64,000 nucleotides of DNA from Paenibacillus dendrobii (lineage in GTDB: Bacteria > Bacillota > Bacilli > Paenibacillales > Paenibacillaceae), in NCBI RefSeq assembly GCF_009807035.1, contig NZ_WUBI01000003.1:495657-559656 (forward strand), read 5' to 3'. The notes under the pieces were generated by a model. That model was not told where the DNA came from, ran no database searches, and saw only the letters and a program-made list of their open reading frames with translations. Positions 44,479 to 54,024 of the stretch are shown here, piece after piece. The position numbers were made by a program, and so were the translations under genes. Each line of letters opens with the position of its first letter. Position 1 is the first letter of the stretch.

Positions 44479-45525
44479 TCAGTCCTCCTTGAACGCGTCA
44501 CTTGCCGCCGATAGCGGGATGACCATATTCCATGTGTTTTCCGCCTGGCGAAACCCTCCAGGTCCATCGGCAACGGCGGCAAACATATGCGTAGGTTTGC
44601 CGTCCTGAAACAGCAAAAACGGCCGTTCAAAGCTGCCCATCACCCGTTCCTGACCATCGTCCCATACCACGGTTCTCGAATAAGCCTTCCGGCTGTCCGC
44701 GAGCTTCCAGTCCGTGCCGTTCACCGACACCGCAAGGATGCCGCCGTGCTTTTCGCCGCACAGATGACCTTCCATATCCTTCGCGATCATGGCGTATCCT
44801 TCTTCGGTCCGCCAAATGAACGGATCTTCCACATGCACCTGCGGCGGAAACAGCGGTTGTTCGCTGATCACATGATAAGGACCTTCAGGAGTGTCCGCTT
44901 CCGCAGCGCCAAGCGTCATTTTTCCGTACGTATGCCCTTCGTATCTCCGCGCCTTGTAGATCAGCAGCACCGATCCGTCTTCCCGAATGCAGGGAGCGGG
45001 GTTAGATGTCAAATAGCTGTCGAACTTGCCCGGACGCACCGGCAAAATCGGAGCATCCATCCGCTTCCACGGTCCAAGGACGCTGTCCGCCACTGCCAGG
45101 CCGACCCGTTTACCCGCCCTGGCCGCAATGACCCGGCAATCGTCCATTTCAACCGTATCTCCGGGCTCCGCCTCGGCGAATGGATGCGTGGACCCCATAT
45201 AGTACAGCAGGAATTTGCCGTTATGCCGGATGATATGCGGATTATGGGTGCTGCGTCCGTCCCAATATTCCGCTCCCCTCGCCGGGAGTACGGTTTCCGC
45301 GTACTCGTATGGCCCTTCCGGCGTGTCCGACACCGCACGCACGATCTCGGAGCGGATCAGCCAGCCCGGATGCATCGGCAGCCACTTGGGCCACCGCGAG
45401 GCAAACATATGATAACGCCCGTCTTCACCGCGAACGACCGATCCGCACCACACCCACCAGTTCTCCATGCGGAAGCCGCCGCCAACCGGCGCGGGCAGCA
45501 TGCGTTCCTTCAGCGAAAAGGACAT
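44479..45525 (-). CDS. Five-bladed beta-propeller glycosidase, GH43/GH117-like
   Basis: A 348-residue protein with the look of a clan GH-F-like propeller: MENWWVWCGSVVRGEDGRYHMFASRW, STHNPHIIRHNGKFLLYYMGS, NPAPCIREDGSVLLIYKA, VHVEDPFIWRTEEGYAMIAKDM. Acidic residues in the blades (EDPFIW, EDGS) are candidate catalytic residues. I cannot place it in a defined family. The start ATG overlaps the stop of the upstream gene (TAATG). No signal peptide. In this operon it probably removes a side-chain sugar. Confidence 0.7.
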   Translation of the reverse strand: MSFSLKERMLPAPVGGGFRMENWWVWCGSVVRGEDGRYHMFASRWPKWLPMHPGWLIRSEIVRAVSDTPEGPYEYAETVLPARGAEYWDGRSTHNPHIIRHNGKFLLYYMGSTHPFAEAEPGDTVEMDDCRVIAARAGKRVGLAVADSVLGPWKRMDAPILPVRPGKFDSYLTSNPAPCIREDGSVLLIYKARRYEGHTYGKMTLGAAEADTPEGPYHVISEQPLFPPQVHVEDPFIWRTEEGYAMIAKDMEGHLCGEKHGGILAVSVNGTDWKLADSRKAYSRTVVWDDGQERVMGSFERPFLLFQDGKPTHMFAAVADGPGGFRQAENTWNMVIPLSAASDAFKED

Positions 45526-46718
45526 TACGCTCCCTCCTGCCCGCTTAAGCCATATCGTTTGGCCGCGCTGCCATACAGCCATTCCGAAGCGCAGTAGAGC
45601 GCCCCTTCCCGGTCTATCCAGCCTTTAGCCACCTGATCGTCCAGAAAATCGGCGAGCAATCTTTTCACGACATGGATCTTGCCGTAGGTCCATTCGATGC
45701 AGCGGGCATCGGACACGATCAGCGAGCTTTTCAAAGGTGCCAGCGCTTCGAATCGGTACTGCATGCTCTGGGTATATGCACTTGCCCGGAAGTTGTACCA
45801 CCACATGCCGCCGACATGCACGTTCGGGAAGTTCCATGCCGCCTGTACCACGTCCAGGTTGCTGAGCTCCGCGGCGGTGACCAGCTCGAACGGGATGCTG
45901 TAACGCTCGAACAGTCCGTACAACCGGACCACCCGCAGCGAATCGTTCACCGGTGCTGCGGCCGTGCTGCCCCATCTGCGCTCCACGCCCAAAAACAGCT
46001 GCAGGAACATGCCCAGGCTTTCAAGCTCGGCGCATATTTCATGCAGAAGCATGAACATTATTTCATCGGAAGCCGCGCCGCTGATTGCATACTCCTCATG
46101 CGCAGCGGCTTCATAATTGGAGAGCGTCGTCATGATGCCCGGACAGCCTGTCTCATGATAGCCGCGAAGCTGCTTCTTGATATGCATTTTGGCTTGTTCC
46201 AGAGCCTCTTCCCGGTTATCCGCCTGGGCCACCTCCTGCACCAGCTTCGGCAGCCATCCGTCAATCCGCGGAAACAACAGCGCGTGATCCCTCATCCCGG
46301 CAAACGCGGCATGATCGGGATGATTGACCGCAAAGCGACGCACATGCAGCCGATCCGCGACGCTTTGCGCCCAGCCTGCCTCTTTGCTGCGCGCCCTAAT
46401 CCGTTCATCGGCTTCCAGGATCGATGCCCTATCGGTAAGCTCCACGCCGTATAAATCTTTAAGGATAGTCGTGAACGCAATGTTCATCAGCGTGTTGCGC
46501 GAGGCTTTGTATGCCTTCAGAAAGGCGTCCATTCGCTTTTCCTCCGGCAGCTTTTCCGCCTCCGCAGGATAGCCTCCGGTCTGGAGCTCGCGGTTTAACC
46601 AGAAGTAGTCCGCGATCTTCCAGAAGTCCTCCGCGCACAGATGGTCTCCCACCAAATGGGTATGCGTATCGATCACGTCCATCGCCATGATGTCATCCAG
46701 CAAGGATGCTTGCTTCAT
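45525..46718 (-). CDS. Amidohydrolase-superfamily protein, uronate-isomerase-like
   Basis: A 397-residue metal-dependent TIM-barrel protein. The N-terminus has IDTHTHLVGDHLCAEDFWKIADYFWLNREL; its His pair and the following segment recall uronate isomerase, as does the ~400-residue length. Later blocks (NVHVGGMWWYNF, IVSDARCIEWTYGK) carry further possible metal ligands and the conserved Asp near the end. Beside a GH88 enzyme, a role in handling released uronate or a related sugar acid is plausible. GGAGAGG sets the ATG at 46718. It is coupled to the next gene by TAATG. Confidence 0.68.
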   Translation of the reverse strand: MKQASLLDDIMAMDVIDTHTHLVGDHLCAEDFWKIADYFWLNRELQTGGYPAEAEKLPEEKRMDAFLKAYKASRNTLMNIAFTTILKDLYGVELTDRASILEADERIRARSKEAGWAQSVADRLHVRRFAVNHPDHAAFAGMRDHALLFPRIDGWLPKLVQEVAQADNREEALEQAKMHIKKQLRGYHETGCPGIMTTLSNYEAAAHEEYAISGAASDEIMFMLLHEICAELESLGMFLQLFLGVERRWGSTAAAPVNDSLRVVRLYGLFERYSIPFELVTAAELSNLDVVQAAWNFPNVHVGGMWWYNFRASAYTQSMQYRFEALAPLKSSLIVSDARCIEWTYGKIHVVKRLLADFLDDQVAKGWIDREGALYCASEWLYGSAAKRYGLSGQEGA

Positions 46719-46777
46719 ACGGAATCCTCTCCTTCGTTGCCTGCTCATGTATTTTCCGTTGCTTCTTCCAGCGCTTG

Positions 46778-49186
46778 CTATTGAAAAGCCGCTTCAACCA
46801 CAACCGGTTGTCCTGCCTGAAGTTCTACCTGCACGCGGATGGGATCCTCCCCAGTCAACATAATGCCGTTTGCAGCACTTTCCCGAAGGCGTGGCGCGCG
46901 ATCCGAAATCCCGGTGCCTGCCGGCAGTTCCACGGTTATGCTCCCAGCGGAGGCTGCCCTAAGTTTCACGGCTAAATGGCCCTTCTTCCGGTCCCAGTCC
47001 ACATCCACTTCGATGTTCCCGCAGGCGAGCATTCCATGAGCCCGCCCCCGGGTCCAACGATCAGGAAGCGCCGGCAGAATCCGCATCAGTCCGGGTTCGG
47101 AGTACAAGAGCATTTCCTGCACGGCGGCCGTCCAGCCCATATTCGCGTCGATTTGGAACGGCGCCCAGTCCATCGACAATCCGATGCCCATATTCCGCCA
47201 GTCGTTATGAAGCGTATAAAAGTTGTTGATAACCGCCGAGCGGCTCAGCAGATCCAGGCATTCCAGCGCCAAGTTGCCTTCGCCGAGGCGGGCGTACAGA
47301 TTGGCCATATGGGCCAGCGACCAGCCGGTCTGTTCCTTCAGGCCAACGACCAGCCTTTTCTTCACGGCGGTCAGGAACCCGTCAAACAAAGCAGGCTCCT
47401 TCCCTTTCGTGATTTCCTTGCCTGGGAACATCGGATACAGATGCGACTGGTGACGATGATGGTACTCATCGGCATACGAGGCATGCATCCATTCACGAAC
47501 CGCCCCGTCTTCATTGATCTGGTAAGCCGGAATCCGGCCGAGCAGATCTTTCCAGACCGGGACTTCCCCAAGGTACAGCTTCTCTTGCTCGGCTCCGTCC
47601 ACCAAGCGGGTCAGCACCTCTTTGGCGATCGCAAAATCCATCGTCGCGTTGACCGTCGTTCCCTTCGGTCCGCCGGCCCTATTGCCCGGCCTATTCTCAG
47701 GCGAGTTGGACGGGCAGCTAATCAGCTGTCCATCCTCTCCCGTCATGAAGAAATCCTCATAGAACAAGGCGACCTCCCTTAAAAAGGGTAGTGCTCGTTC
47801 TCTTAAAAATTCGCGATCCTGCGTATACAGGTAGTAATCGTAATAATGCTGCGCAATCCAGCCCGCCGCCCCGGTCCAGTGGATGATATGCGGCGTAACC
47901 GTCTTGATCAGGCCCGAATCCGGCGCTGTCGGAGCCGGAATGAAAATCCCGCGGCAGCCATAGATATGTCTGGCATTCAGCCGGAAATCATCCATTAGAC
48001 GCTCCACGTAATCGAATACCGGCAGCAGCAGCTCCGGCATCCGGCCGCTCAGCGCCTGCCAATAAATCATCTGCAAATTCTCGTTTGCCATATTAAAGGC
48101 CCAGAAGCCGCGGTATTCCCCACACCACAAGCCGTACAAATGGCATGGGCTGCCGCCCTCGCGGGAGCTTGAGACCAGCAGGTATCTGCCATAAGCCCAC
48201 ATTTTCTCCTGCATGGCCAGAGGCGCCTCGCCCTGATAAGCTTCAAGCAGCAGCTCCTCGTTGGAACGCTCGCGTCCTTCGGCACCAAGGTCGAGTGACA
48301 TGCGCCCGAACAATTCCCGGTGCTTGCGTACATGGGCTGTCAGAAGCTCGGCGTAGCTGCGTTCCTCCGCGGCCAGCTCCGCCACAAGGCGCTTCCACTC
48401 CTGCTCCCGGCGGCCGTGAACGAACATGCGCAGCAGCACCAGTACTCCATCCGCCCCGCTGATCACTGCCTCAGGCCCGTCAGCTGTCAAGCTCCCCTGC
48501 TTAGGGATGATTCGGGCCACGGCGCCGAAGTCGGTACCGTCATCGCTTCGCGCTGCGTACCATACATAGGTGCCGTCCGATCCCGTTTCCGCCTCCGTGG
48601 GAAGCGGAGCCTCAGGCCGCTCCGGCGGCCGCTTCACATCGGCCGGATCGTGCAGGCCGAGCGACAGCCTTGCCTGAATGGAACCTTGGTTCTCCGCTCG
48701 CAGTTCCATCACAATCATGTCTTCCGGACGGGATGCGAACAGGGCCCGCTCGAAAGCGGCCCCCCTGTCCTTCCAGCGAACGGTAACTTCGCCGGTCTGC
48801 ATATCAAGCTCACGGGAATAGTGCTTGAAGCCCGCATCCACATCCGACACGATCGTGAGATCCCCCAGCGGCAGCGGAACAGCCATCACCGGATCATATC
48901 CTTTGCTGTGAAGTTCATCAACCAGGACCGGCTCGGCCTGCGCTTCCTGCCCTTCCATCATTAGCCGGCGCAATTCCGGCAGCCGTCCGCTGACGTCGGG
49001 CAGTTCCGGCGTTCGGCTCTGCCACCACAAGTCGCCATGTGTCAGCATCACCGTCTCCCGGTGCACCGCTCCATATACGGCCGCGCCAATGGTGCCGCTG
49101 CCAGTCGGCAGCGCCTCTCGCCACTTGGCACCCCACCAGGAGGCGGGGGTCCTTAGCTTCAGCTTCCAGGGATGCTCCGTGTTCAT
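46778..49186 (-). CDS. Divergent GH95-family glycosidase
   Basis: An 802-residue enzyme with GH95 architecture: N-terminal sandwich (REALPTGSGTIGAAVYG), linker, helical barrel and C-terminal sandwich. The catalytic-acid motif reads PSNSPENRP and the later motif PFQIDANMGWTAAVQEM, both as expected. The Asn-rich substrate motif, NINTQMNYWPAE in the other GH95 of this window, is altered to NENLQMIYWQAL. Family members act on alpha-L-fucose or alpha-L-galactose; the altered site suggests a different specificity. No signal peptide. Second gene of the operon. Confidence 0.82.
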   Translation of the reverse strand: MNTEHPWKLKLRTPASWWGAKWREALPTGSGTIGAAVYGAVHRETVMLTHGDLWWQSRTPELPDVSGRLPELRRLMMEGQEAQAEPVLVDELHSKGYDPVMAVPLPLGDLTIVSDVDAGFKHYSRELDMQTGEVTVRWKDRGAAFERALFASRPEDMIVMELRAENQGSIQARLSLGLHDPADVKRPPERPEAPLPTEAETGSDGTYVWYAARSDDGTDFGAVARIIPKQGSLTADGPEAVISGADGVLVLLRMFVHGRREQEWKRLVAELAAEERSYAELLTAHVRKHRELFGRMSLDLGAEGRERSNEELLLEAYQGEAPLAMQEKMWAYGRYLLVSSSREGGSPCHLYGLWCGEYRGFWAFNMANENLQMIYWQALSGRMPELLLPVFDYVERLMDDFRLNARHIYGCRGIFIPAPTAPDSGLIKTVTPHIIHWTGAAGWIAQHYYDYYLYTQDREFLRERALPFLREVALFYEDFFMTGEDGQLISCPSNSPENRPGNRAGGPKGTTVNATMDFAIAKEVLTRLVDGAEQEKLYLGEVPVWKDLLGRIPAYQINEDGAVREWMHASYADEYHHRHQSHLYPMFPGKEITKGKEPALFDGFLTAVKKRLVVGLKEQTGWSLAHMANLYARLGEGNLALECLDLLSRSAVINNFYTLHNDWRNMGIGLSMDWAPFQIDANMGWTAAVQEMLLYSEPGLMRILPALPDRWTRGRAHGMLACGNIEVDVDWDRKKGHLAVKLRAASAGSITVELPAGTGISDRAPRLRESAANGIMLTGEDPIRVQVELQAGQPVVVEAAFQ

Positions 49187-49234
49187 GCCTCACACACCTT
49201 TCTTCCCGTCTTCTTGATCATTCTGCGGTTCATC

Positions 49235-50797
49235 TTATTTGTGGCGGCTCGATTGGTTCAAAATGCCCTCATTGTTTTTAAAGCGTTCGGTAGCTTCCTT
49301 GACGATGTCATTGCCGCCTTTTTGCTTGTATTCATCGATAACCTTCGGCCAATTCGAGATCGGCTCTTTGCCGTAGATCATTTTCACCATGTGGTCGATG
49401 ATCAGCTTCGGCGCCTGATCCGGACGCTTGGACGCGAGATCCGGATTCTTACTGAACGACTCCAGCTCTGGCACGAAGCCGATACCGCCGATGCCTTCGT
49501 CAGCCAGTGTTTCGTCCAGTGCTTTCAATACGTCCATCCCGCCAGGAAGCAGCTCGGTACGCTCGCGGTTAATCGTGGCGTCGCCGACCCATCTTAACAG
49601 GGATCGGAAGCCTTGCTCGTCATTGCCCGCCTTGTCGGTAGGGAATTTGTATTCGATTTTGCCATCTTTCTCGGTATAGTTTTCGCCTTCGATGCCAAAG
49701 CTGAAGAATTTCGTTGCTTCAGGCGTCTGCATCCAGTCGAACAGCTTGATGATCCGGATCGCTTTTTCCTTGCTGACTTTGCTGTTGATATACAAAGAGG
49801 TATTGACTGAGCTGTACAATCCGTAGCCCTTCATGCCGCTATCGCCTTCCGGAGACGAAATGATGTCCACTTTGGCATCCGGTACGGAAGCCTGCACTTT
49901 CGTGCGGAAATCAAGCAAGCTAGCGGCATTCGCCGTCCAGATTCCTGCATTTCCCGCTTCGATATTCTCGGAATATTGCGGTGCTTGGATCGTGGCGAAG
50001 TCCTTCTGGATCAGGCCTTCGTCATACATCGTTTTGTATACGGTGAGCGCTTTTTCCATATTTTCCGCATTGAAGAATTTCGGTACGACTTCGCCATCCT
50101 TCTCCATGAACTGATAGCCGAGCGCATCGTAGGCTCCGAAGCCGATATCGGCATATTTGAAGTTTTCGCGCGCTTGGTACGGCGCAGGAACGCCCAGTTT
50201 CTTGAATGCGCGCATGACGTTCAGGTAATCATCCATCGTTTTCGGAACCGGAAGCCCCGTTTTTTCGAGCAGGTCGGTACGAATGTATGTCGCGCGGCGG
50301 GAAGGATTACTTATCCACGTCGGCACGCCGTAAATTTTTCCTTTATAGCTGACTTCGGCCCATGCTTCCTTCGGAACCGCTTTCATGATGTTGGGTGCGT
50401 ATTCATTAAGCAAGTCATCGAGCGGCATGAACACGCCGGCTTCAATGGAGCCCGACATCGATTTATCTGTTGCACCGCCGACGTTTTGCACCACGTCAGG
50501 GATATCCCCGCCCGCATACATGACGGCCATTTTCGAGTCAAAGTCCTTCAGTGGAATCATGCGCATGTCGACGTCGACGTTGGCCCGTTTTTCGAATTCT
50601 TTTACCCATTTGTCGCTGTTTACATCCTTGGAGCTTTCCGCGTAAGCGTTTCCACTTGTTGTCAGGGAGATGGAGAATTTAAGCGGTTTTGATTCATCCG
50701 AGGCGTCGGCTGCTTCTTCCTTCTTGCTGCCCCCGCATCCTGCAAGTCCTGCTGTAAGAAGTGTTGATGCCAAAATCAGGCTGACCCATTTCTTCAT
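49235..50797 (-). CDS. Family 1 oligosaccharide-binding lipoprotein, copy 1
   Basis: A 520-residue LplA-type binding protein with lipobox LTAGLAGCG (Cys about residue 21). The mature protein runs KPLKFSISLTTSGNAYAESS, MIPLKDFDSKM, GGDIPDVVQNVGGATDKSMSGSIEAG, then SNPSRRATYIRTDLLEKTGL and near the end PISNWPKVIDEY. AAAGGGGAAAGG precedes the ATG at 50797. It is a close paralogue of the protein at 54025-55605. It heads the hydrolase operon, just after a terminator, so it should have its own promoter in 50798-50960. Confidence 0.92.
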   Translation of the reverse strand: MKKWVSLILASTLLTAGLAGCGGSKKEEAADASDESKPLKFSISLTTSGNAYAESSKDVNSDKWVKEFEKRANVDVDMRMIPLKDFDSKMAVMYAGGDIPDVVQNVGGATDKSMSGSIEAGVFMPLDDLLNEYAPNIMKAVPKEAWAEVSYKGKIYGVPTWISNPSRRATYIRTDLLEKTGLPVPKTMDDYLNVMRAFKKLGVPAPYQARENFKYADIGFGAYDALGYQFMEKDGEVVPKFFNAENMEKALTVYKTMYDEGLIQKDFATIQAPQYSENIEAGNAGIWTANAASLLDFRTKVQASVPDAKVDIISSPEGDSGMKGYGLYSSVNTSLYINSKVSKEKAIRIIKLFDWMQTPEATKFFSFGIEGENYTEKDGKIEYKFPTDKAGNDEQGFRSLLRWVGDATINRERTELLPGGMDVLKALDETLADEGIGGIGFVPELESFSKNPDLASKRPDQAPKLIIDHMVKMIYGKEPISNWPKVIDEYKQKGGNDIVKEATERFKNNEGILNQSSRHK

Positions 50798-50961
50798 TAG
50801 ACCTTTCCCCTTTCCGTTATCGAAAGACATTCTGTACCTGTGCTTACCTCATGATAAAACGAAAATCCGGGGAGCACCCATGGGGCGGATTATGCTGGTG
50901 GTGTGTTTTTTTAGGGTATGTCATTGAAAGTCGGCTGTTTAACAGCCAGCTTGCCGCATGC

Positions 50962-50992
50962 AAAAAAGGCAGCAGATCCTTCTGCCGCCTTT
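50962..50992 (-). terminator. Terminator of the permease/YesNM operon
   Basis: AAAGGCGGCAGA pairs with TCTGCTGCCTTT on the minus strand (one G-T pair), 4-nt loop, then six or more T. It separates the sensor-kinase operon from the binding-protein/hydrolase operon. Confidence 0.88.
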
Positions 50993-51013
50993 CATAACTT
51001 CAATATGAACCAT

Positions 51014-52927
51014 TTATCCTGTCTGCCACGAATCCCCTTCTGCCGAGAAACCTGGCGGGAGGAGCTCCGGCGTGGAAGCGGTGTCTGACGCCTGCCCTGC
51101 TTGATGCTTCGCTGCCGCAGCAGAGCGGGGCATCCGCATGATCATCCGCGTCCCCTGTTCCAGGCTGCTCTCGACCGTGAGCCCATACTCCTCGCCGAAC
51201 ACGAGCTGAATGCGGCGGTGCACATTCGCGACACCGATCCCGCCTTTCATCTGCCCTGCTTCGCCGTCATCGGCAAGGCGGTTCTCTCTCAGCTTGGCAC
51301 GCAGCTCTTCCAGGCGTTCCGGCGTCATCCCGCAGCCGTTGTCCTCCACGCTGACCCAGAAGCTGTCCTCCTCCTCGCCAGCATCGATAATGATGTCATG
51401 ATGGTCTTCGACCCCGTAGCGGAAGGCATGCTGGAACACGTTTTCTACCAGCGGCTGGAGGGTAAGACGCACCATTTTTCGCAGTAACAGATCAGGTCTG
51501 ACTCGCATATCGATTTCGAATGTCCGGCCGATCCGATGGTTGATGATGACCATGAAATACATGACATGCTTCAGCTCGTTCGCCACCGTAATCTCTTCCA
51601 GGTTGGTACGGACGGAATAATGGAGCATATAGGAAAGCGCTCCGACGATTTCGGAAATTTCATCCGAGTCCTGAATGACGGCATAACAGACGACCGTTTC
51701 CAGCGTGTTATATAGAAAATGCGGATTGATCTGGAGCTGCAGCGACTGGAATTCGGCCTTCTGCCGCTCGGCCTGCATTTCCCTGTTCTTCAGCTCCGAC
51801 TGATAAACAATGTCCACCAGCTCCGACAGCCGGTTCACCATCAGGTTGTACCTGACGATCAGCTCGGTAATTTCGTCATGCCGCTTCGGTAAGGGAATGA
51901 ACTCCCAATTTCCCTTTTCCGTCTGACTCATCCCTTTCATTAAGGAACGAATTGGCTTCGTAATCGATGTGCCAAAACGGTTGGCCAGAAACAGCGCGCA
52001 TAAAAACGTCAGTGCGGCCACGATCCAGATTAGCATGCGCGTCGTCTCCAACGGCTTGACCAGCTGGCTGTTCGGAATGGACACCACCAGATTCCAGCCG
52101 GAGTAATCGGCCTTGCGGCTGATATAAGCCCGTTTCGAGCCTTCCGCGGAGCTGCGGAACATGGACGTGCCCGCTTCGGACATTTCGCCCGCAAGCTTAC
52201 TGGATATCAGCTTCCCCACCTTGGATGGATCGGTGTGATACTGGATGCGGCCTTTATCGTCCACAATGAAAAAATAGCTGTCTTCACCGATATCGATGCC
52301 TTTCCACAGCGTGGAGAGCTCTTCGGACTTCACTTCAATGCCGACAAAGCCCTTCATGTCAGGGGAGCTGAGACCGCGGATGCGCCTAATCAGCGTCAGC
52401 ATCGGCGCCGCACTTTTCCCCTGAATGGTTTGGTTGATAATCGTCAGGCGTCCGGATTCATCGGTATGCGACTTGAAGTAGTCGATCTGCTCAGCCGTAT
52501 CCTTTGACGAAAAGGACGGTTCCGTCCCGCTGTTGAAATAATAAAGCGCATTGCCGTTATACCCGATGATATAAAGCGCGCTGATCTCCGGATTGCGGAT
52601 CCAGACCGGATCGACAATCGAATCTCGGATATCGGTCATGTAACGGTAATTTTCGTATTCCTCACGGTTTGAAGGCAGATCGATGTATTTTTTGACGCTC
52701 AGATTGGTGAGCAATGCTACCATCGAGCGCTGATAGGAGGACAGATATAAATTGGTATGATGCACGGCATTGTCCACGATCTGGGTCATTTGGTTCTCCG
52801 TGCTCTGCTCCAGCTGCCTGGCCGAAATGGTGTAAAAGGCAATGCCCACCGCGGAAAGCGAGAGCAAAATAACTACCAGGAAGCTGGCCAGCAGCTTGAC
52901 CCGCAGACGGATTCTCATCCTTTTCAT
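51014..52927 (-). CDS. YesM-type sensor histidine kinase
   Basis: A 637-residue membrane kinase: a first transmembrane helix (~10-32), an extracellular dCache-like sensor domain (~35-300), a second helix (~305-325), HAMP, the His_kinase block LQSLQLQINPHFLYNTLE with the phosphorylated His, and HATPase motifs (LVENVFQHAF, VEDNGCGMT, GIGVANVHRRIQ). The Ala/Pro-rich C-terminal tail is unusual. It starts inside the stop of the regulator (TAATG). It should sense an outside sugar, perhaps through the binding protein, and phosphorylate the YesN-like partner. Confidence 0.92.
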   Translation of the reverse strand: MKRMRIRLRVKLLASFLVVILLSLSAVGIAFYTISARQLEQSTENQMTQIVDNAVHHTNLYLSSYQRSMVALLTNLSVKKYIDLPSNREEYENYRYMTDIRDSIVDPVWIRNPEISALYIIGYNGNALYYFNSGTEPSFSSKDTAEQIDYFKSHTDESGRLTIINQTIQGKSAAPMLTLIRRIRGLSSPDMKGFVGIEVKSEELSTLWKGIDIGEDSYFFIVDDKGRIQYHTDPSKVGKLISSKLAGEMSEAGTSMFRSSAEGSKRAYISRKADYSGWNLVVSIPNSQLVKPLETTRMLIWIVAALTFLCALFLANRFGTSITKPIRSLMKGMSQTEKGNWEFIPLPKRHDEITELIVRYNLMVNRLSELVDIVYQSELKNREMQAERQKAEFQSLQLQINPHFLYNTLETVVCYAVIQDSDEISEIVGALSYMLHYSVRTNLEEITVANELKHVMYFMVIINHRIGRTFEIDMRVRPDLLLRKMVRLTLQPLVENVFQHAFRYGVEDHHDIIIDAGEEEDSFWVSVEDNGCGMTPERLEELRAKLRENRLADDGEAGQMKGGIGVANVHRRIQLVFGEEYGLTVESSLEQGTRMIMRMPRSAAAAKHQAGQASDTASTPELLPPGFSAEGDSWQTG

Positions 52928-53949
52928 TATTCAATGCCAAAAGACGAGCGGTATTCGGAAGGCGACATGCCCACGAAATTTTTGAACGTCTTCGTAAAAT
53001 GGGGATAATCCTCATAACCGACCTGCACCGCGATATCGGTGATGGTCAGGGCGGGAACCGCAAGCAGCTTGCGGGCCTCTTCGATCCGCTTCTTGATGCG
53101 GTAATGCACGAAGGTTTCGCCCGTCATTTTCTTGAACAAGGCGCTGAAATAAGTCCGGGTAAGCCCCACTCGTTTCGCGACCTCCTCCAGCGTCACTTCT
53201 TCGGACAAATGCAGGTCGATAAAAGCCTTCGCTTCCTCGATCGGATCCTTGAATTTGCCTTTGCGGGTCTGCTGCAGTTGCGTAAAAATGTCGTCCAGCA
53301 CGGCTCCGAAGGCTTCCAGCGCTTCCTTTTTGCTGATATCGGTCCCGTTCTTGTCCACGCTGATCTGCGGCTGCCACCCCCGCTGCACGAGCCTTCCCAC
53401 AATCATGTTCAGGCAATCTTCCAACACCGATTTCATTCCGAGTACATGCAGCCCGCTAAACAGGCTGTTTTCCTCGCCTTCCTTAAGCAGACGGTGCATA
53501 TCGCTCTTTTGCAGCATCCAGATGCTTTGCTCCAGCTTCTCCGACCACTCCACGTATTTTTGCAAGGATACAATGTTCTCGCTCATCCCCGCAATGATCT
53601 CGCGCAGCGCGTTATGGATATCCTGCTGAGTCACCGGCTTCAGCAAATAACGCTTCACGCCATAGGCGATAGCCCGCTGGGCATATTGAAAATCGTTATA
53701 GCCCGAAATCACCGCCACCTGAACATGGCTGAATTCGCGATGAATCCGCTCACACAGCTCCAGGCCGTCCATTCGCTTCATCCGCAGATCGGTCAGCACC
53801 AGATGCGGCTCCTCGCTGCGGATCATTTCCAGGGCGGTTTCCCCGTCATCTGCCGTATAGATGGCCGAGAACGACGCGGGATACCGCTGCACCATTTTCA
53901 CCAAACCCTTTTGAATGACAGGTTCATCTTCCACAATCAGCACTCGCAT
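52927..53949 (-). CDS. YesN-type response regulator with AraC DNA-binding domain
   Basis: A 340-residue regulator: receiver with the phospho-acceptor Asp in HLVLTDLRMKRMDG and Lys in RYLLKPVTQQD, a middle linker (~120-235), and a C-terminal AraC double helix-turn-helix (EVTLEEVAKRVGLTRTYFSALFKK, ITDIAVQVGYEDYPHFTKTFKNFVGMSP). It is the partner of the kinase that follows and is probably the activator of this carbohydrate locus. Confidence 0.93.
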   Translation of the reverse strand: MRVLIVEDEPVIQKGLVKMVQRYPASFSAIYTADDGETALEMIRSEEPHLVLTDLRMKRMDGLELCERIHREFSHVQVAVISGYNDFQYAQRAIAYGVKRYLLKPVTQQDIHNALREIIAGMSENIVSLQKYVEWSEKLEQSIWMLQKSDMHRLLKEGEENSLFSGLHVLGMKSVLEDCLNMIVGRLVQRGWQPQISVDKNGTDISKKEALEAFGAVLDDIFTQLQQTRKGKFKDPIEEAKAFIDLHLSEEVTLEEVAKRVGLTRTYFSALFKKMTGETFVHYRIKKRIEEARKLLAVPALTITDIAVQVGYEDYPHFTKTFKNFVGMSPSEYRSSFGIE

Positions 53950-54024
53950 GGATCATAACCTCTTTTCTCGCCCGAATTTGAAGAAGCAATCGGCAGCGTG
54001 CTGCGTTTTGCCAAAAGCATGTCT

